A program made the position numbers and the translations under genes. 43,337 bases of DNA from Herbiconiux sp. (lineage in GTDB: Bacteria > Actinomycetota > Actinomycetes > Actinomycetales > Microbacteriaceae): NCBI RefSeq assembly GCF_023264855.1, contig NZ_JAHFUW010000041.1, positions 1 through 43,337 of the forward strand. The letters are read 5' to 3'. Below, one piece after another: positions 1-7,784 of this stretch (its first letter is position 1; every line of letters begins with the position of its first letter). Below the pieces are notes generated by a model. It saw only the letters and a program-made list of their open reading frames with translations. It searched no databases and was not told where the DNA came from.

Positions 1-257
1 TCACCGACGAGCTCACCGAGCGGGAGCACGAGGTCGCCCTGCTGGTGGCGCGGCACCTCAGCAACAAGCAGATCGCGCAGGCGCTGTTCCTCTCGGTGCG
101 CACGGTGGAGTCGCACGTCTACTCGGCCCGCGGCAAGCTCGGCGCCCGCACCCGCCGCGAGCTCGGGCGGCTGGTCGGCGAGGCCGGCGACCCGGGCGGG
201 GGCGCCGGGCCGGATGCGGGTGCCGGGCAGGGCGGGAGCTTCGGGACGGTAGACTGA
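1..257 (+). CDS. LuxR-type regulator, C-terminal fragment
   Basis: This is the last 84 codons of a gene that begins before the window. They are read in the frame starting at base 3 and end at TGA 255-257. The visible part opens with [11 protein letters not shown] and continues through [20 protein letters not shown], the four-helix LuxR/GerE DNA-binding domain with its usual recognition helix (VRTVESHV). After the helix-turn-helix comes a roughly 30-residue Gly/Ala/Pro-rich tail. The N-terminal domain lies off the window, so I cannot say whether this is a response regulator, a LAL-type ATPase regulator or another LuxR class. Only 38 bases separate its stop from purS, but the functions look unrelated. 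Confidence 0.85.
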   Translation, partial: TDELTEREHEVALLVARHLSNKQIAQALFLSVRTVESHVYSARGKLGARTRRELGRLVGEAGDPGGGAGPDAGAGQGGSFGTVD

Positions 258-295
258 TCGGGTCTTCCCGTCCCCGTCCAAGCGCAGGAGCAGCC

Positions 296-589
296 GTGCC
301 GAAGATCGTCGTCGACGTCATGCCCAAAGCCGAACTTCTCGACCCGCAGGGCAAGGCGGTGGCCGGAGCCCTCGCCCGCCTCGGCGAAGCCGTCTTCACC
401 GACGTGCGCGTCGGCAAGCGCTTCGAGCTCACCGTCGACGGCCCCGTCGACGAGGCGGTGCTCACCAGCGTGCGGCGCATCGCCGACGACCTGCTCTCCA
501 ACTCGGTGATCGAAGACGTGGTGAACATCACCGTGGTCGACGGCGCCGGCTCGCACAGCGCGGATGCGGCATCCGGAGCCCTGGCATGA
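296..589 (+). CDS. purS: phosphoribosylformylglycinamidine synthase subunit PurS
   Basis: PurS is the small subunit of FGAM synthase. It docks glutaminase PurQ onto synthetase PurL in purine step 4 and helps pass ammonia. The protein has 97 residues. It starts [20 protein letters not shown], the PurS beta strand and hallmark DPQG, and continues [20 protein letters not shown] and [10 protein letters not shown]. The last 15 or so residues extend beyond the roughly 80-85 of typical PurS and look like a disordered tail. The GTG start at 296 is chosen because AGGAG at 286-290 sits five bases upstream and the protein then begins at the conserved strand. The stop overlaps the purQ start as ATGA, so the two are probably translationally coupled. 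Confidence 0.93.
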   Translation: MPKIVVDVMPKAELLDPQGKAVAGALARLGEAVFTDVRVGKRFELTVDGPVDEAVLTSVRRIADDLLSNSVIEDVVNITVVDGAGSHSADAASGALA

Positions 590-1284
590 CGCGTGTCGGA
601 GTCATCACCTTCCCGGGTTCGCTGGACGACCGCGACGCCCAGCGCGCGGTGCGCATCGCCGGCGCGGAAGCCGTGGCCCTCTGGCACGGCGACCACGATC
701 TGCAGGGCGTCGACGCCGTGGTGCTGCCCGGCGGGTTCAGCTACGGCGACTACCTGCGCTGCGGCGCCATCGCCTCGCACTCGCCGATCATGCGCGAAGT
801 GGTCGCGGCGGCCGAGCGCGGTGTGCCGGTGCTCGGCATCTGCAACGGCTTCCAGATGCTCACCGAGGCGAAACTGCTGCCCGGCGGATTGATCCGCAAC
901 GACCACGGCAGCTTCATCTGCCGCGACCAGGTGCTGCGGGTCGAGAACACCGCCACGGCGTGGACCTCGGCGTACGACCAGGGCCAGGAGATCACCATCC
1001 CGCTGAAGAACGGCGAGGGCGGCTACATCGCCTCGGCCGAGACGCTCGCGCGCCTCGAAGGCGAGGGCCAGGTGGTCTTCCGCTACGTGGGCGTGAACCC
1101 GAACGGCTCGCTCGACGACATCGCGGGAGTCACGAACGCGCGCGGCAACGTGGTGGGGCTCATGCCGCACCCCGAGCACGCGGTCGAGGCCGGCTTCGGC
1201 CCCGACACCGCCGCCGCGATGCGCTCGGGCGTCGACGGGCTGGCGATGTTCCGCTCGGCGATCAGCGCGCTGCTGGCCGTCTGA
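586..1284 (+). CDS. purQ: phosphoribosylformylglycinamidine synthase glutaminase PurQ
   Basis: PurQ is the class I glutamine amidotransferase subunit of FGAM synthase. It hydrolyses glutamine and supplies ammonia to PurL. It has 232 residues, the normal PurQ length. The nucleophile is Cys86 in VLGICNGFQ, and the His/Glu part of the triad is in [10 protein letters not shown] (His195, Glu197 or the adjacent His). The oxyanion region [13 protein letters not shown] near residues 48-60 is typical. The ATG at 586 overlaps the purS stop. purL does not follow: the next gene encodes an unrelated secreted protein with its own promoter, so the synthetase subunit must be elsewhere. Confidence 0.96.
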   Translation: MTRVGVITFPGSLDDRDAQRAVRIAGAEAVALWHGDHDLQGVDAVVLPGGFSYGDYLRCGAIASHSPIMREVVAAAERGVPVLGICNGFQMLTEAKLLPGGLIRNDHGSFICRDQVLRVENTATAWTSAYDQGQEITIPLKNGEGGYIASAETLARLEGEGQVVFRYVGVNPNGSLDDIAGVTNARGNVVGLMPHPEHAVEAGFGPDTAAAMRSGVDGLAMFRSAISALLAV

Positions 1285-1307
1285 GTCGCGCCATAATTCG
1301 AGGTTTC

Positions 1308-1336
1308 TTCACTTAGCCGGCGTTTTCCGGTACGAT
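1308..1336 (+). promoter_or_regulatory. promoter of the secreted Ig-like protein gene
   Basis: TTCACT (1308-1313), a 17-base spacer and TACGAT (1331-1336) form a plausible vegetative promoter. The AT-richer patch just upstream (ATAATTCGAGGTTTCTT) stands out in this GC-rich DNA. Transcription would start near 1343, giving a leader of about 35 bases to the ATG at 1379. Confidence 0.55.
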
Positions 1337-1378
1337 CTTCCCGGGAACGGGCGATCCGCCTACTGGAAGAAGCCTTCG

Positions 1379-2035
1379 ATGCACCGCTCTGCCCGCTCCC
1401 TGTCTCTGGCCGCCGCCGCCCTGCTCCCCCTGGCGGCGCTCACCGCCGTCGCCCCCGCCGCGTTCGCGGTCACCGGGCCGATCCAGCCGCCCGTGTGCAG
1501 CTACGCCGATTCGGATGACGGGCCGATGCAGACGGTGATCTCCGGTGTCAGCGCACACCTGCGCACCTTCTGCCATGGCACGACCGCACGGATGATTGCT
1601 ACGGCCGCGCACGGAGACGTCAGTATCGCGAGCTCGGGCGCCCTGACCTACCGGTCCGACCCCACGTTCACCGGAGTCGACACGATCACCGTCACGGCGG
1701 TCATCACGCGCGTGAGCACCGGCCCCACCAGCACCTTCGACGTCACCGTCGCCGGGATGGCCGAGACGGTCGACGACGAGTTCACACTCGACAGCGCCGG
1801 CGTGCTCACCGACCGCAGCGTGCTCGAGAACGACGTGCTCTCGGGAGGACAGTGGCGCATCCAGGCCGGGGTCACGCCGCCCGCGCACGGAACCATGACG
1901 CTGGATCCCGCCACCGGCGCCCTCGAATACCGCCCGAGCGACGGGTACGTCGGCGACGACGGCTTCCTCTACCGTCTGAACGGCCCCGACGGAGCCACCT
2001 CGAACATCGCCAAGGTGACCTTCCACGTGCAGTAG
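1379..2035 (+). CDS. secreted Ig-like/cadherin-like domain protein
   Basis: This 218-residue protein has a clear Sec signal peptide: RS residues, a Leu/Ala hydrophobic core, and likely cleavage after AFA near residue 30. The mature part looks like two beta-sandwich repeats of the bacterial Ig/cadherin-like type. The first contains HGDVSIASSGALTYRSDPTF and GVDTITVTAVI. The second contains SVLENDVL, PAHGTMTLDPATGALEYRPS and GYVGDDGFLYRL. The pattern 'ENDVL...hGt.....G...Y.P...y.G.D.f.Y' is that of repeats in large bacterial adhesins, but here there are only two copies and no LPXTG or transmembrane anchor. A secreted, loosely wall-associated or free protein is likely, with unknown ligand. GGAAGAAG about seven bases before the ATG serves as ribosome site. 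Confidence 0.75.
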   Translation: MHRSARSLSLAAAALLPLAALTAVAPAAFAVTGPIQPPVCSYADSDDGPMQTVISGVSAHLRTFCHGTTARMIATAAHGDVSIASSGALTYRSDPTFTGVDTITVTAVITRVSTGPTSTFDVTVAGMAETVDDEFTLDSAGVLTDRSVLENDVLSGGQWRIQAGVTPPAHGTMTLDPATGALEYRPSDGYVGDDGFLYRLNGPDGATSNIAKVTFHVQ

Positions 2036-2043
2036 CCGCAGCG

Positions 2044-2049
2044 TAGGGT
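2044..2049 (+). promoter_or_regulatory. -10 box, leaderless start of macrodomain gene
   Basis: TAGGGT ends seven bases before the ATG at 2057, so transcription would begin at or next to the start codon. No convincing Shine-Dalgarno is present. Confidence 0.4.
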
Positions 2050-2056
2050 CGGGCGC

Positions 2057-2572
2057 ATGACGCACTCGCTGAGCGCCCGGCAGGGGGACATCACCACGGT
2101 CGAAGCCGACGCGATCGTGAACGCCGCCAACAGTTCGCTGCTCGGCGGCGGCGGGGTCGATGGTGCGATCCACCGGCGGGGCGGCCCGGCCATCCTCGCC
2201 GAGTGCCGGGAGGTGCGGCGCACGCGGTGCCCCGAGGGGATGCCCGCGGGCGACGCCGTGGCCACGACCGCGGGCGAGCTGCCCGCACGCTGGGTCATCC
2301 ACACGGTCGGGCCGGTGTACTCCGCCCGCGAAGACCGCTCGGCGGTGCTGGCGTCGGCGTACAGCCGCTCGCTCGAGGTGGCGGCCGAGCTGGGCGCGGC
2401 ATCCGTCGCCTTCCCCGCGGTGAGCGCCGGGGTCTACGGCTGGCCCGCGGCGAGCGCCGCCCGCATCGCGGTCGACACCGTGCGCGCCAGCCCCTACTCG
2501 GGAGACGTGGTCTTCGCGCTGTTCAGCGCGGAGATGCTCGCGGAGTTCGAGCGCGCCCTGGCCGCATCCTGA
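2057..2572 (+). CDS. macrodomain protein (ADP-ribose/O-acetyl-ADP-ribose hydrolase type)
   Basis: This is a single-domain, 171-residue MacroD/YmdB-like protein. The N-terminal GDITTVEADAIVNAANSSL and the following LGGGGVDGAIHRRGG are the ADP-ribose binding and catalytic loop of macrodomain hydrolases. The Asn-Asn pair and the GVDGAIH segment are intact. Later motifs, VIHTVGPVY and SVAFPAVSAGVYGWP (the diphosphate-binding loop), complete the fold. Family members remove ADP-ribose from proteins or deacetylate O-acetyl-ADP-ribose; which applies here cannot be read from sequence. It stands alone and converges on the sugar operon's last gene across 54 bases. Confidence 0.92.
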   Translation: MTHSLSARQGDITTVEADAIVNAANSSLLGGGGVDGAIHRRGGPAILAECREVRRTRCPEGMPAGDAVATTAGELPARWVIHTVGPVYSAREDRSAVLASAYSRSLEVAAELGAASVAFPAVSAGVYGWPAASAARIAVDTVRASPYSGDVVFALFSAEMLAEFERALAAS

Positions 2573-2626
2573 CCCCAGCGCCTGCCACGGGCCGCCATCC
2601 GTCTACCGCCGGCTGAGGGGGCTCGG

Positions 2627-3652
2627 TCAGGTCGATGCCCCGAGCAGCCGGGCGGGGTTGGCCACGAGCATGGTGTCGCACTGCTCGTCGGTCACTCCCC
2701 GTTCCCGCAGCAGCGGGAGGAACGACTCGATGAGGTAGTTGTAGCCCTGCCGGCCGTGCGTGCCGGGATTCATCCAGACCTCCGCACCCGTGAGATCGGA
2801 GGCGAGGAACACGGAGTCGACGCGCCCGTCGGCCACGAGCGCCGCGACCATGTCGGCCCGCTTCGCGTCGGCGCGGTGGAACGCGTTCTTCACGAACGCC
2901 CCGTCGGCGGGATCGCGTTCCGGCGGGCCGACGAAGAACTCCCAGGTCTCCTTGCCGATCGTGTCGATCGCCACGGCGACGCCCCGGTCGGCCACCGAGC
3001 GCACGAAGTCGATGCTCAGCTGCGTGTCCAGGTGGCCGATCACCACACCGCCGAGCTCCGCGCCCTCGGATTCGAGGATGTCGATCTGTTCGTGCGCCAT
3101 GGTGCCGTGGGTGGTGTGCGTCATGATGCCGAGACCGGTCTCGCGCGAGGCGCGGGCGCTCGCCCGCAGGCACTTCTCCTCGTGCGGTGTGATCTCGCCG
3201 AGGCTCGTGGCCTGCTCACCGAGCACACCGGCCCGCACCCCGGATGCTCCGATGCCGGTCGTCGCATCCGCCACGAAGCGCGCAGTGAGCTCGTCGAGGG
3301 TCGCCTCGAGGGCCCAGCGCGGCGAGTAGGACTCGAGGTAGACGGCGGTGCCCGAGACGATGTGCAGACCCGTCCGCTCCGCGATCTCGCGCAGCAGCAC
3401 CGCGTTCGACCCGTCGTCGTCGCGGCCGACCACGCCGTAGGGGCTGATGTCGACGACCGTGCCCACACCCACGCCGGCCAGCGACGACAGGGCGCGTACT
3501 GCGAGGTCGACCTGATCGTCGGCCGCTCCTCCGCTGAGCCACGGGCCCGGTACGAGCGACAGCAGGTGCTCGTGCACCATCACGCGGCCGAGGGCGTCGG
3601 CCGGCACAGGGCCGAGCACGGTCTGGACGGTTGCGGCGGACTGATCGGACAT
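2627..3652 (-). CDS. phosphotriesterase-family hydrolase (COG1735, probable sugar-lactone lactonase)
   Basis: This is a TIM-barrel amidohydrolase of the phosphotriesterase/Php family, 341 residues from the ATG at 3652; an in-frame TTG nine bases earlier is less likely. The binuclear metal site is complete: His27 and His29 in VMVHEHL, Glu146 in VLGEQATS (bridging ligand of the Php subtype instead of carboxylated Lys), His179 in IMTHTTHG, His207 in VIGHLD and Asp286 in LASDLTG. Characterised COG1735 members of this subtype hydrolyse phosphorylated sugar lactones, so a lactonase step is the best guess. It is the last gene of the sugar operon, ten bases after the SIS gene. E. coli php (yhfV) sits in an operon with yhfX, the same pairing as here. 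Confidence 0.85.
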   Translation of the reverse strand: MSDQSAATVQTVLGPVPADALGRVMVHEHLLSLVPGPWLSGGAADDQVDLAVRALSSLAGVGVGTVVDISPYGVVGRDDDGSNAVLLREIAERTGLHIVSGTAVYLESYSPRWALEATLDELTARFVADATTGIGASGVRAGVLGEQATSLGEITPHEEKCLRASARASRETGLGIMTHTTHGTMAHEQIDILESEGAELGGVVIGHLDTQLSIDFVRSVADRGVAVAIDTIGKETWEFFVGPPERDPADGAFVKNAFHRADAKRADMVAALVADGRVDSVFLASDLTGAEVWMNPGTHGRQGYNYLIESFLPLLRERGVTDEQCDTMLVANPARLLGAST

Positions 3653-3662
3653 GCGGGCCAAC

Positions 3663-4775
3663 CTAGTGCGTTCTCGTGACCTTGTTGAGGCCGGCGGGCT
3701 GATCCGGGTTCAGCCCCCGCTCGAGGGCGAGCGCGAGCGCGAGCTGCTGCAGCGGCAGGATCTCGATCAGCGGGATGAGCTCGTCGGGCACTCCGGCCGG
3801 TGAACGGCCGTCCCCGTCGAGACCGGTCAGCGCGATGCGCGAGCGCACGGGCACCGACGCGTCGAGCCCGTTCTCGCCGATCACGATGAGCTCGGCGCCC
3901 AGGGCGGCGGCGGCCGCACCGAAGGTGGCGACGGATGCCCGCCCGCCCGGGCTCGCCGCGAGCACCACCACGGGCGTGCCGGCGACGACCTGCCCCAGGG
4001 GGCCGTGCGTCGCATCCGCCACGCTCCAGCCCGAGGCGGCGATGGCGTTGGTCTCCATGAGCTTGAGGGCGCCCTCCTTGGCCGACGACATCGAGTAGCC
4101 GCGGCCGACCACCAGGATGCGCTGCTCGTCGCGGAGCTCGGTCGCGAGTGCCCGGCACGGCTCCCACCCGTGCAGGATGGTGCTCTCGCCCGCGGCGGCG
4201 GCGGCCTCGACCGCTCGTGCGAGCTCGCCCCACTCCGCACCCTGCGCACGGGAGAGCACGAGGTACAGCGCGAGGAGCTCGGCCGTGTAGGTCTTCGTGG
4301 CGGCGACCGAGAGCTCAGGGCCCGCGGCGAGCGGCACGTGCACCTCGCTCAGGCCGGCGAGGGTGCTCGACTCGTCGTTGGTGAACGCGATCACGGCCAC
4401 CCCGGCGGCCTGGGCCGAGCGCACGGTCTCGAGCAGGTCGGGCGACTCGCCCGACTGCGAGACGGCGAGCATCACCGAGCTCGGGTAGCTCAGCGTCACC
4501 CCGAACGCGCTCGCGGTGGCCGGGGTGGCCAGCATCGCCGGGATGAGCAGCAGGTTGTGGGCCAGGTACTGGCCGTACTGGGCGGCGTGGTCGCTCGAGC
4601 CCCGCGCCGCGAAGACGATCAGCTCCGGGTCTGTGCTGCGGATGAGCTCGGCGGCGGCGTCGACGGCCTCGCGCTGGAACGCGAGCAGATCGCGCCAGCG
4701 GGCGGGCTGCTCGGCGATCTCGGAGCGCAGGTGCTCGCCGGGGGCGGTGGCGGTGGTGGGGGCGGTGGGGTTCAT
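3663..4775 (-). CDS. tandem SIS-domain aminosugar-phosphate isomerase/deaminase
   Basis: This 370-residue protein carries two sugar-isomerase (SIS) domains, roughly residues 40-180 and 205-350, like the C-terminal half of GlmS, NagB-II or AgaS but without the glutaminase domain. Motifs: FAARGSSDHAAQYGQYL (sugar-phosphate P-loop), AVSQSGESPD (SxSGxxxD), AATKTYTAEL, VVGRGYSMSSAKEGALKL and ATHGPLGQV. Such proteins isomerise or deaminate hexosamine 6-phosphates. It starts at the ATG at 4775, which overlaps the ATPase stop as ATGA. Placement downstream of a transporter and ROK kinase suggests action on the phosphorylated imported sugar. Whether it releases ammonia or only isomerises is unknown. 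Confidence 0.85.
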   Translation of the reverse strand: MNPTAPTTATAPGEHLRSEIAEQPARWRDLLAFQREAVDAAAELIRSTDPELIVFAARGSSDHAAQYGQYLAHNLLLIPAMLATPATASAFGVTLSYPSSVMLAVSQSGESPDLLETVRSAQAAGVAVIAFTNDESSTLAGLSEVHVPLAAGPELSVAATKTYTAELLALYLVLSRAQGAEWGELARAVEAAAAAGESTILHGWEPCRALATELRDEQRILVVGRGYSMSSAKEGALKLMETNAIAASGWSVADATHGPLGQVVAGTPVVVLAASPGGRASVATFGAAAAALGAELIVIGENGLDASVPVRSRIALTGLDGDGRSPAGVPDELIPLIEILPLQQLALALALERGLNPDQPAGLNKVTRTH

Positions 4776-5554
4776 GAGGTGAGTCCTGTGATCATGGCGA
4801 CGAGTTCGTTGTGGCTGGTGTCGGCGAGCACGCGCGTGCCCACCTGGGTGCCGCGGCGCAGCACCGAGACGCGGTCGGCGATGCGGAACACCTGATCCAT
4901 GTTGTGGCTCACGATCAGGATGGCCGCGCCCCGCGCCTTGAGCTTGAGGATGAGCTCCTCCACCTTCGCGGTCTCGGCCACACCGAGCGCGGCGGTCGGC
5001 TCGTCGAGCAGCACGAGGCTCGAGGCCCAGTGGGTGGCCCGGCAGATGGCGACGCCCTGGCGCTGCCCGCCCGAGAGGTCGCTCAGGGTGGCCTTGGCGG
5101 AGGGGATGCGCACGTCGAGCGCGTCGACGAGCTGCTGCGTCTCGGTCGCCATGCGCTTGCGGTCGAGGATCTTGAAGGGCCCCGTCGTGAGCTCCCGGCC
5201 CAGGAACATGTTCATGTACACGGGCTGGTCGACCACGAGCGCGAGGTCTTGGTAGACGACCTCGACCCCCTTCGCCCGGGCATCCGAGGCGTCGCGGAAG
5301 TTCGCCGGCTGCCCGTCGAGCCAGATCTCGCCCTCCGTCGGCTGGTAGAGCCCGGAGATGATCTTGATCAGGGTCGACTTGCCGGCGCCGTTGTCGCCCA
5401 CGAGCGCCACGATCTCACCGGCCTGCACGTCGAGGTCGAACCGCTTGATGGCGACGACGCCGCCGAAGTTCTTGTGGATGCCCACGAGGCGCAGAGGGGT
5501 CTGGGCGGGCGACCCGGATGCCACCGGGTCGGGGAGTGCTGTTTCGCTCGGCAT
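4772..5554 (-). CDS. sugar ABC transporter ATP-binding protein (FrcA-type single domain)
   Basis: This is the ATPase of the carbohydrate (CUT2) importer, 260 residues from the ATG at 5554; a TTG four codons upstream is possible but weaker. Walker A is GDNGAGKS (53-60), Q-loop at YQD (101-103), signature LSGGQ (160-164), Walker B VLLDEP (181-186) and switch His217. RbsA/XylG ATPases of this transporter class have two fused domains of about 500 residues. This is a half-size protein like FrcA, so a homodimer is expected. It overlaps the SIS gene by four bases and follows the YhfX-like gene after 26 bases, so the enzyme gene is interposed between permease and ATPase. Confidence 0.93.
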   Translation of the reverse strand: MPSETALPDPVASGSPAQTPLRLVGIHKNFGGVVAIKRFDLDVQAGEIVALVGDNGAGKSTLIKIISGLYQPTEGEIWLDGQPANFRDASDARAKGVEVVYQDLALVVDQPVYMNMFLGRELTTGPFKILDRKRMATETQQLVDALDVRIPSAKATLSDLSGGQRQGVAICRATHWASSLVLLDEPTAALGVAETAKVEELILKLKARGAAILIVSHNMDQVFRIADRVSVLRRGTQVGTRVLADTSHNELVAMITGLTS

Positions 5555-5580
5555 GGTGGATTCCAATCTGAGAGTGCGGG

Positions 5581-6795
5581 TCAGGAGTTCGGGAGGGTGA
5601 GAGGCGCCGAGCCGTCGGCGGCCCAGATCCCTTCCACCCGGTGGGCGCCCGTGCCGATGCCGGACACGGCGGCGGTGCTCGCGCGGGTCACGAACACCTG
5701 GGGGCGGAAGCCGAAGATCACGGTGTCGCCGACCGCCACGTCGGTGCGGCCGTGCAGCGGGATGGTGGCGTAGTAGTCGATCGCCTCGGGCGCCGGCATC
5801 TCCACGGGCAGCGCGTCGAGCTCGGCCACGTGCGCGGCGGATCCGTCGGCCGGCACGACGATCGCCGAGGTCGCGACGTCACCCAGCACGGGATCGACGT
5901 ACAGACCGCCGCCGAACACGTAGGCGCGATCGTTCCAGAGGTGGGACACCTCGGAGACGTAGGCGATCGCGGGCTCCTCCACGAGGTCGGAGACCGCGTG
6001 GGCGGGAGTCGTGCCGGTGAGGCCGTGGCCCGGTTCCACCTGGGTGGCGCCGGCCTCGGCGAGCGCCTCGAGCACCGAGATCGAGGTGGTGCCGGGCGCG
6101 TTCACCTCGATGTCGATGCGGCCGGCCGTCTCGAGCAGGCGCACGGCCTCGGTGAGGGTCGACCGGTTCGGTGTCGCCCCCGCGGTGCCGCTCCCGGCGT
6201 CGAAGAGCGTGGCGGGGAAGGTGGTGATGCCGGCGAACCGCACGCCGGGGATGCCATCGACGAGGTCGGCCGCCGCCACGATCTGCTCGAGCGGGAAGCC
6301 GCCCTCGTGCCCCGTGTAGAACCGGTCGCCCTCCTGCACGACGCGCAGCAGCACATCCTGCACCCGGCCCCGGCGGAGCGCGGCGGCACCGGCCTCGCGG
6401 GCCTTGGTCTCGTTGAACACCGTCCAGTAGAGCGGTTCGAGCGCGGCGGCCGTGTCGGCCTCGTGCCGCGGGATCTGCACCAGGTGGCCGAGGTGGCCGA
6501 TCCGCAGCCCACCGGAGGCCGCCGCGATGGCGCACTGCAGGTCGACGCCGACGGCGTGGGTGATTCCGGATGCGGCGAGCACCCGCGACACGTCGGGATT
6601 GCGGCCGAGCTGCTTGGTCATCGCGAACGGCCGGAGGCCGAGCCGGCCGGTCGCCTCCACGAAGGCGGTGGCGTTGCGGCCTACTGCGTCGAGGTCGATC
6701 GCGTAGGTGTTGGCCGGCAGCGCGCCCTCGCGGTGCAGGGCCGCGATGGCGTCGAGGAAGCCGGGATTGCGCCGGCGGAGGAGGTCGAGGAACAT
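5581..6795 (-). CDS. YhfX-family PLP-dependent enzyme (alanine racemase fold)
   Basis: This 404-residue protein matches the YhfX family: an alanine-racemase-like N-terminal TIM barrel and a C-terminal beta domain. The start is the ATG at 6795, with AGAAGGG a few bases upstream. The PLP lysine is Lys61 in AMTKQLGRNP. Other family marks are LGHLVQIPRHEADTA, NAPGTTSISVLEALAEAGAT, EPGHGLTGTTPAHA and the closing FGFRPQVFVTRA. YhfX of E. coli is usually listed as a probable amino-acid racemase of unknown substrate and lies beside php, encoding a phosphotriesterase homologue. Here too the homologue of php is in the same operon. The substrate could be an amino sugar or amino acid derived from the imported compound; I cannot specify it. 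Confidence 0.85.
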   Translation of the reverse strand: MFLDLLRRRNPGFLDAIAALHREGALPANTYAIDLDAVGRNATAFVEATGRLGLRPFAMTKQLGRNPDVSRVLAASGITHAVGVDLQCAIAAASGGLRIGHLGHLVQIPRHEADTAAALEPLYWTVFNETKAREAGAAALRRGRVQDVLLRVVQEGDRFYTGHEGGFPLEQIVAAADLVDGIPGVRFAGITTFPATLFDAGSGTAGATPNRSTLTEAVRLLETAGRIDIEVNAPGTTSISVLEALAEAGATQVEPGHGLTGTTPAHAVSDLVEEPAIAYVSEVSHLWNDRAYVFGGGLYVDPVLGDVATSAIVVPADGSAAHVAELDALPVEMPAPEAIDYYATIPLHGRTDVAVGDTVIFGFRPQVFVTRASTAAVSGIGTGAHRVEGIWAADGSAPLTLPNS

Positions 6796-6806
6796 CGCGG
6801 GCCCTT

Positions 6807-7784
6807 CTAGCTGTTCTTCTTGCCGCGGAGCGAGAACGACACCGCGATGAGGATGATGGCGCCGCGCACGATCATCTGCTGCGACACGTTGAGGCCGGAG
6901 AGGATGAGCCCGTTGTTGATCATGCTCATCAGCAGGCTTCCGATCAGCGCGCCGATGACGGTGCCCTTGCCGCCGAAGAGGCTCGTTCCGCCCACGATCG
7001 CGGCCGCGATGACCGTCATCAGGTCGGTCTCGCCGAGCGTGTACCGCGCGCCTTGAAGGCGGCCGGCGTAGAGCAGGCCGGCGAGGGCCGCCGTCATGGC
7101 GCTGCCCACGAACACCATGAGCCGCACCCGGTTGACCTTGATGCCGCTCACCCGGGAGGCCGCCGCGCTGTTGCCCACGGCGAGCACGTGCGCTCCGTAG
7201 CGGCGCTGGCGCAGCAGGTGCCAGCCCACGAGAACGGCGGCGGCGGTCCACCACACCATGATCGGCAGGCCGAGCAGGTTGCCTCCGCCGAAGATCCAGA
7301 CGAAGACCTTGTCGGTGACGGGCACCGACTGCAGGTCGGTGATCTGGCGGGCGAGACCGGCGACGAGCCCCATGGTGGCGAGCGTCACCAGGAATGAGGG
7401 CAGCCGCACCCAGGTGATGAAGATGCCGTTCACGAGTCCCACGACGGCGCCGATCGCGAGGCCGGCGAGGGCGGCGAGCCACCACTGGCCCGTGCCTTGC
7501 AGCACGACGCCGGCCGTGAGCGCCGAGAGCGCAACGGTGGAGCCGATCGAGAGGTCGATCTCGCCCGTGCTGAGCACGAAGACCATGCCGATCGCCATGA
7601 TCGTGATCGGCGCGGCCTGGATGACGATGTTGGTGAGGTTGGTGGCGTTCAGGAAGTACTGCGTCTGGGTGACGGCGAAGAACACGAACACCAGCACGAA
7701 GCCGATGTAGACGACGTAGTTGCTCCACTTCACCGTGGCGAACCGGCCGAGAAGGCCCGGCTCGGTCTGGGTGGGAGTGCTCAT
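6807..7784 (-). CDS. sugar ABC transporter permease (RbsC/FrcC type)
   Basis: This is the membrane subunit of a CUT2-class carbohydrate importer, 325 residues with about eight to ten hydrophobic helices. Recognisable family segments are VLSTGEIDLSIGSTVALSA in the first third, GLVNGIFITWVRLPSFLVTL, and near the C terminus VIAAAIVGGTSLFGGKGTV (the EAA-like coupling loop region) followed by GALIGSLLMSMINNGLIL. The ATG at 7784 overlaps the ROK kinase stop as ATGA. It ends 11 bases before the YhfX-like gene. With the lipoprotein at 8769-9887 and the ATPase at 4772-5554 it forms a complete importer. Confidence 0.93.
   Translation of the reverse strand: MSTPTQTEPGLLGRFATVKWSNYVVYIGFVLVFVFFAVTQTQYFLNATNLTNIVIQAAPITIMAIGMVFVLSTGEIDLSIGSTVALSALTAGVVLQGTGQWWLAALAGLAIGAVVGLVNGIFITWVRLPSFLVTLATMGLVAGLARQITDLQSVPVTDKVFVWIFGGGNLLGLPIMVWWTAAAVLVGWHLLRQRRYGAHVLAVGNSAAASRVSGIKVNRVRLMVFVGSAMTAALAGLLYAGRLQGARYTLGETDLMTVIAAAIVGGTSLFGGKGTVIGALIGSLLMSMINNGLILSGLNVSQQMIVRGAIILIAVSFSLRGKKNS

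Noticed and set aside
5581-7728. Longer version of the YhfX-like gene reaching into the permease
   Set aside because: The upstream part is a shadow of the permease. The ATG at 6795 with AGAAGGG gives the normal YhfX N terminus.
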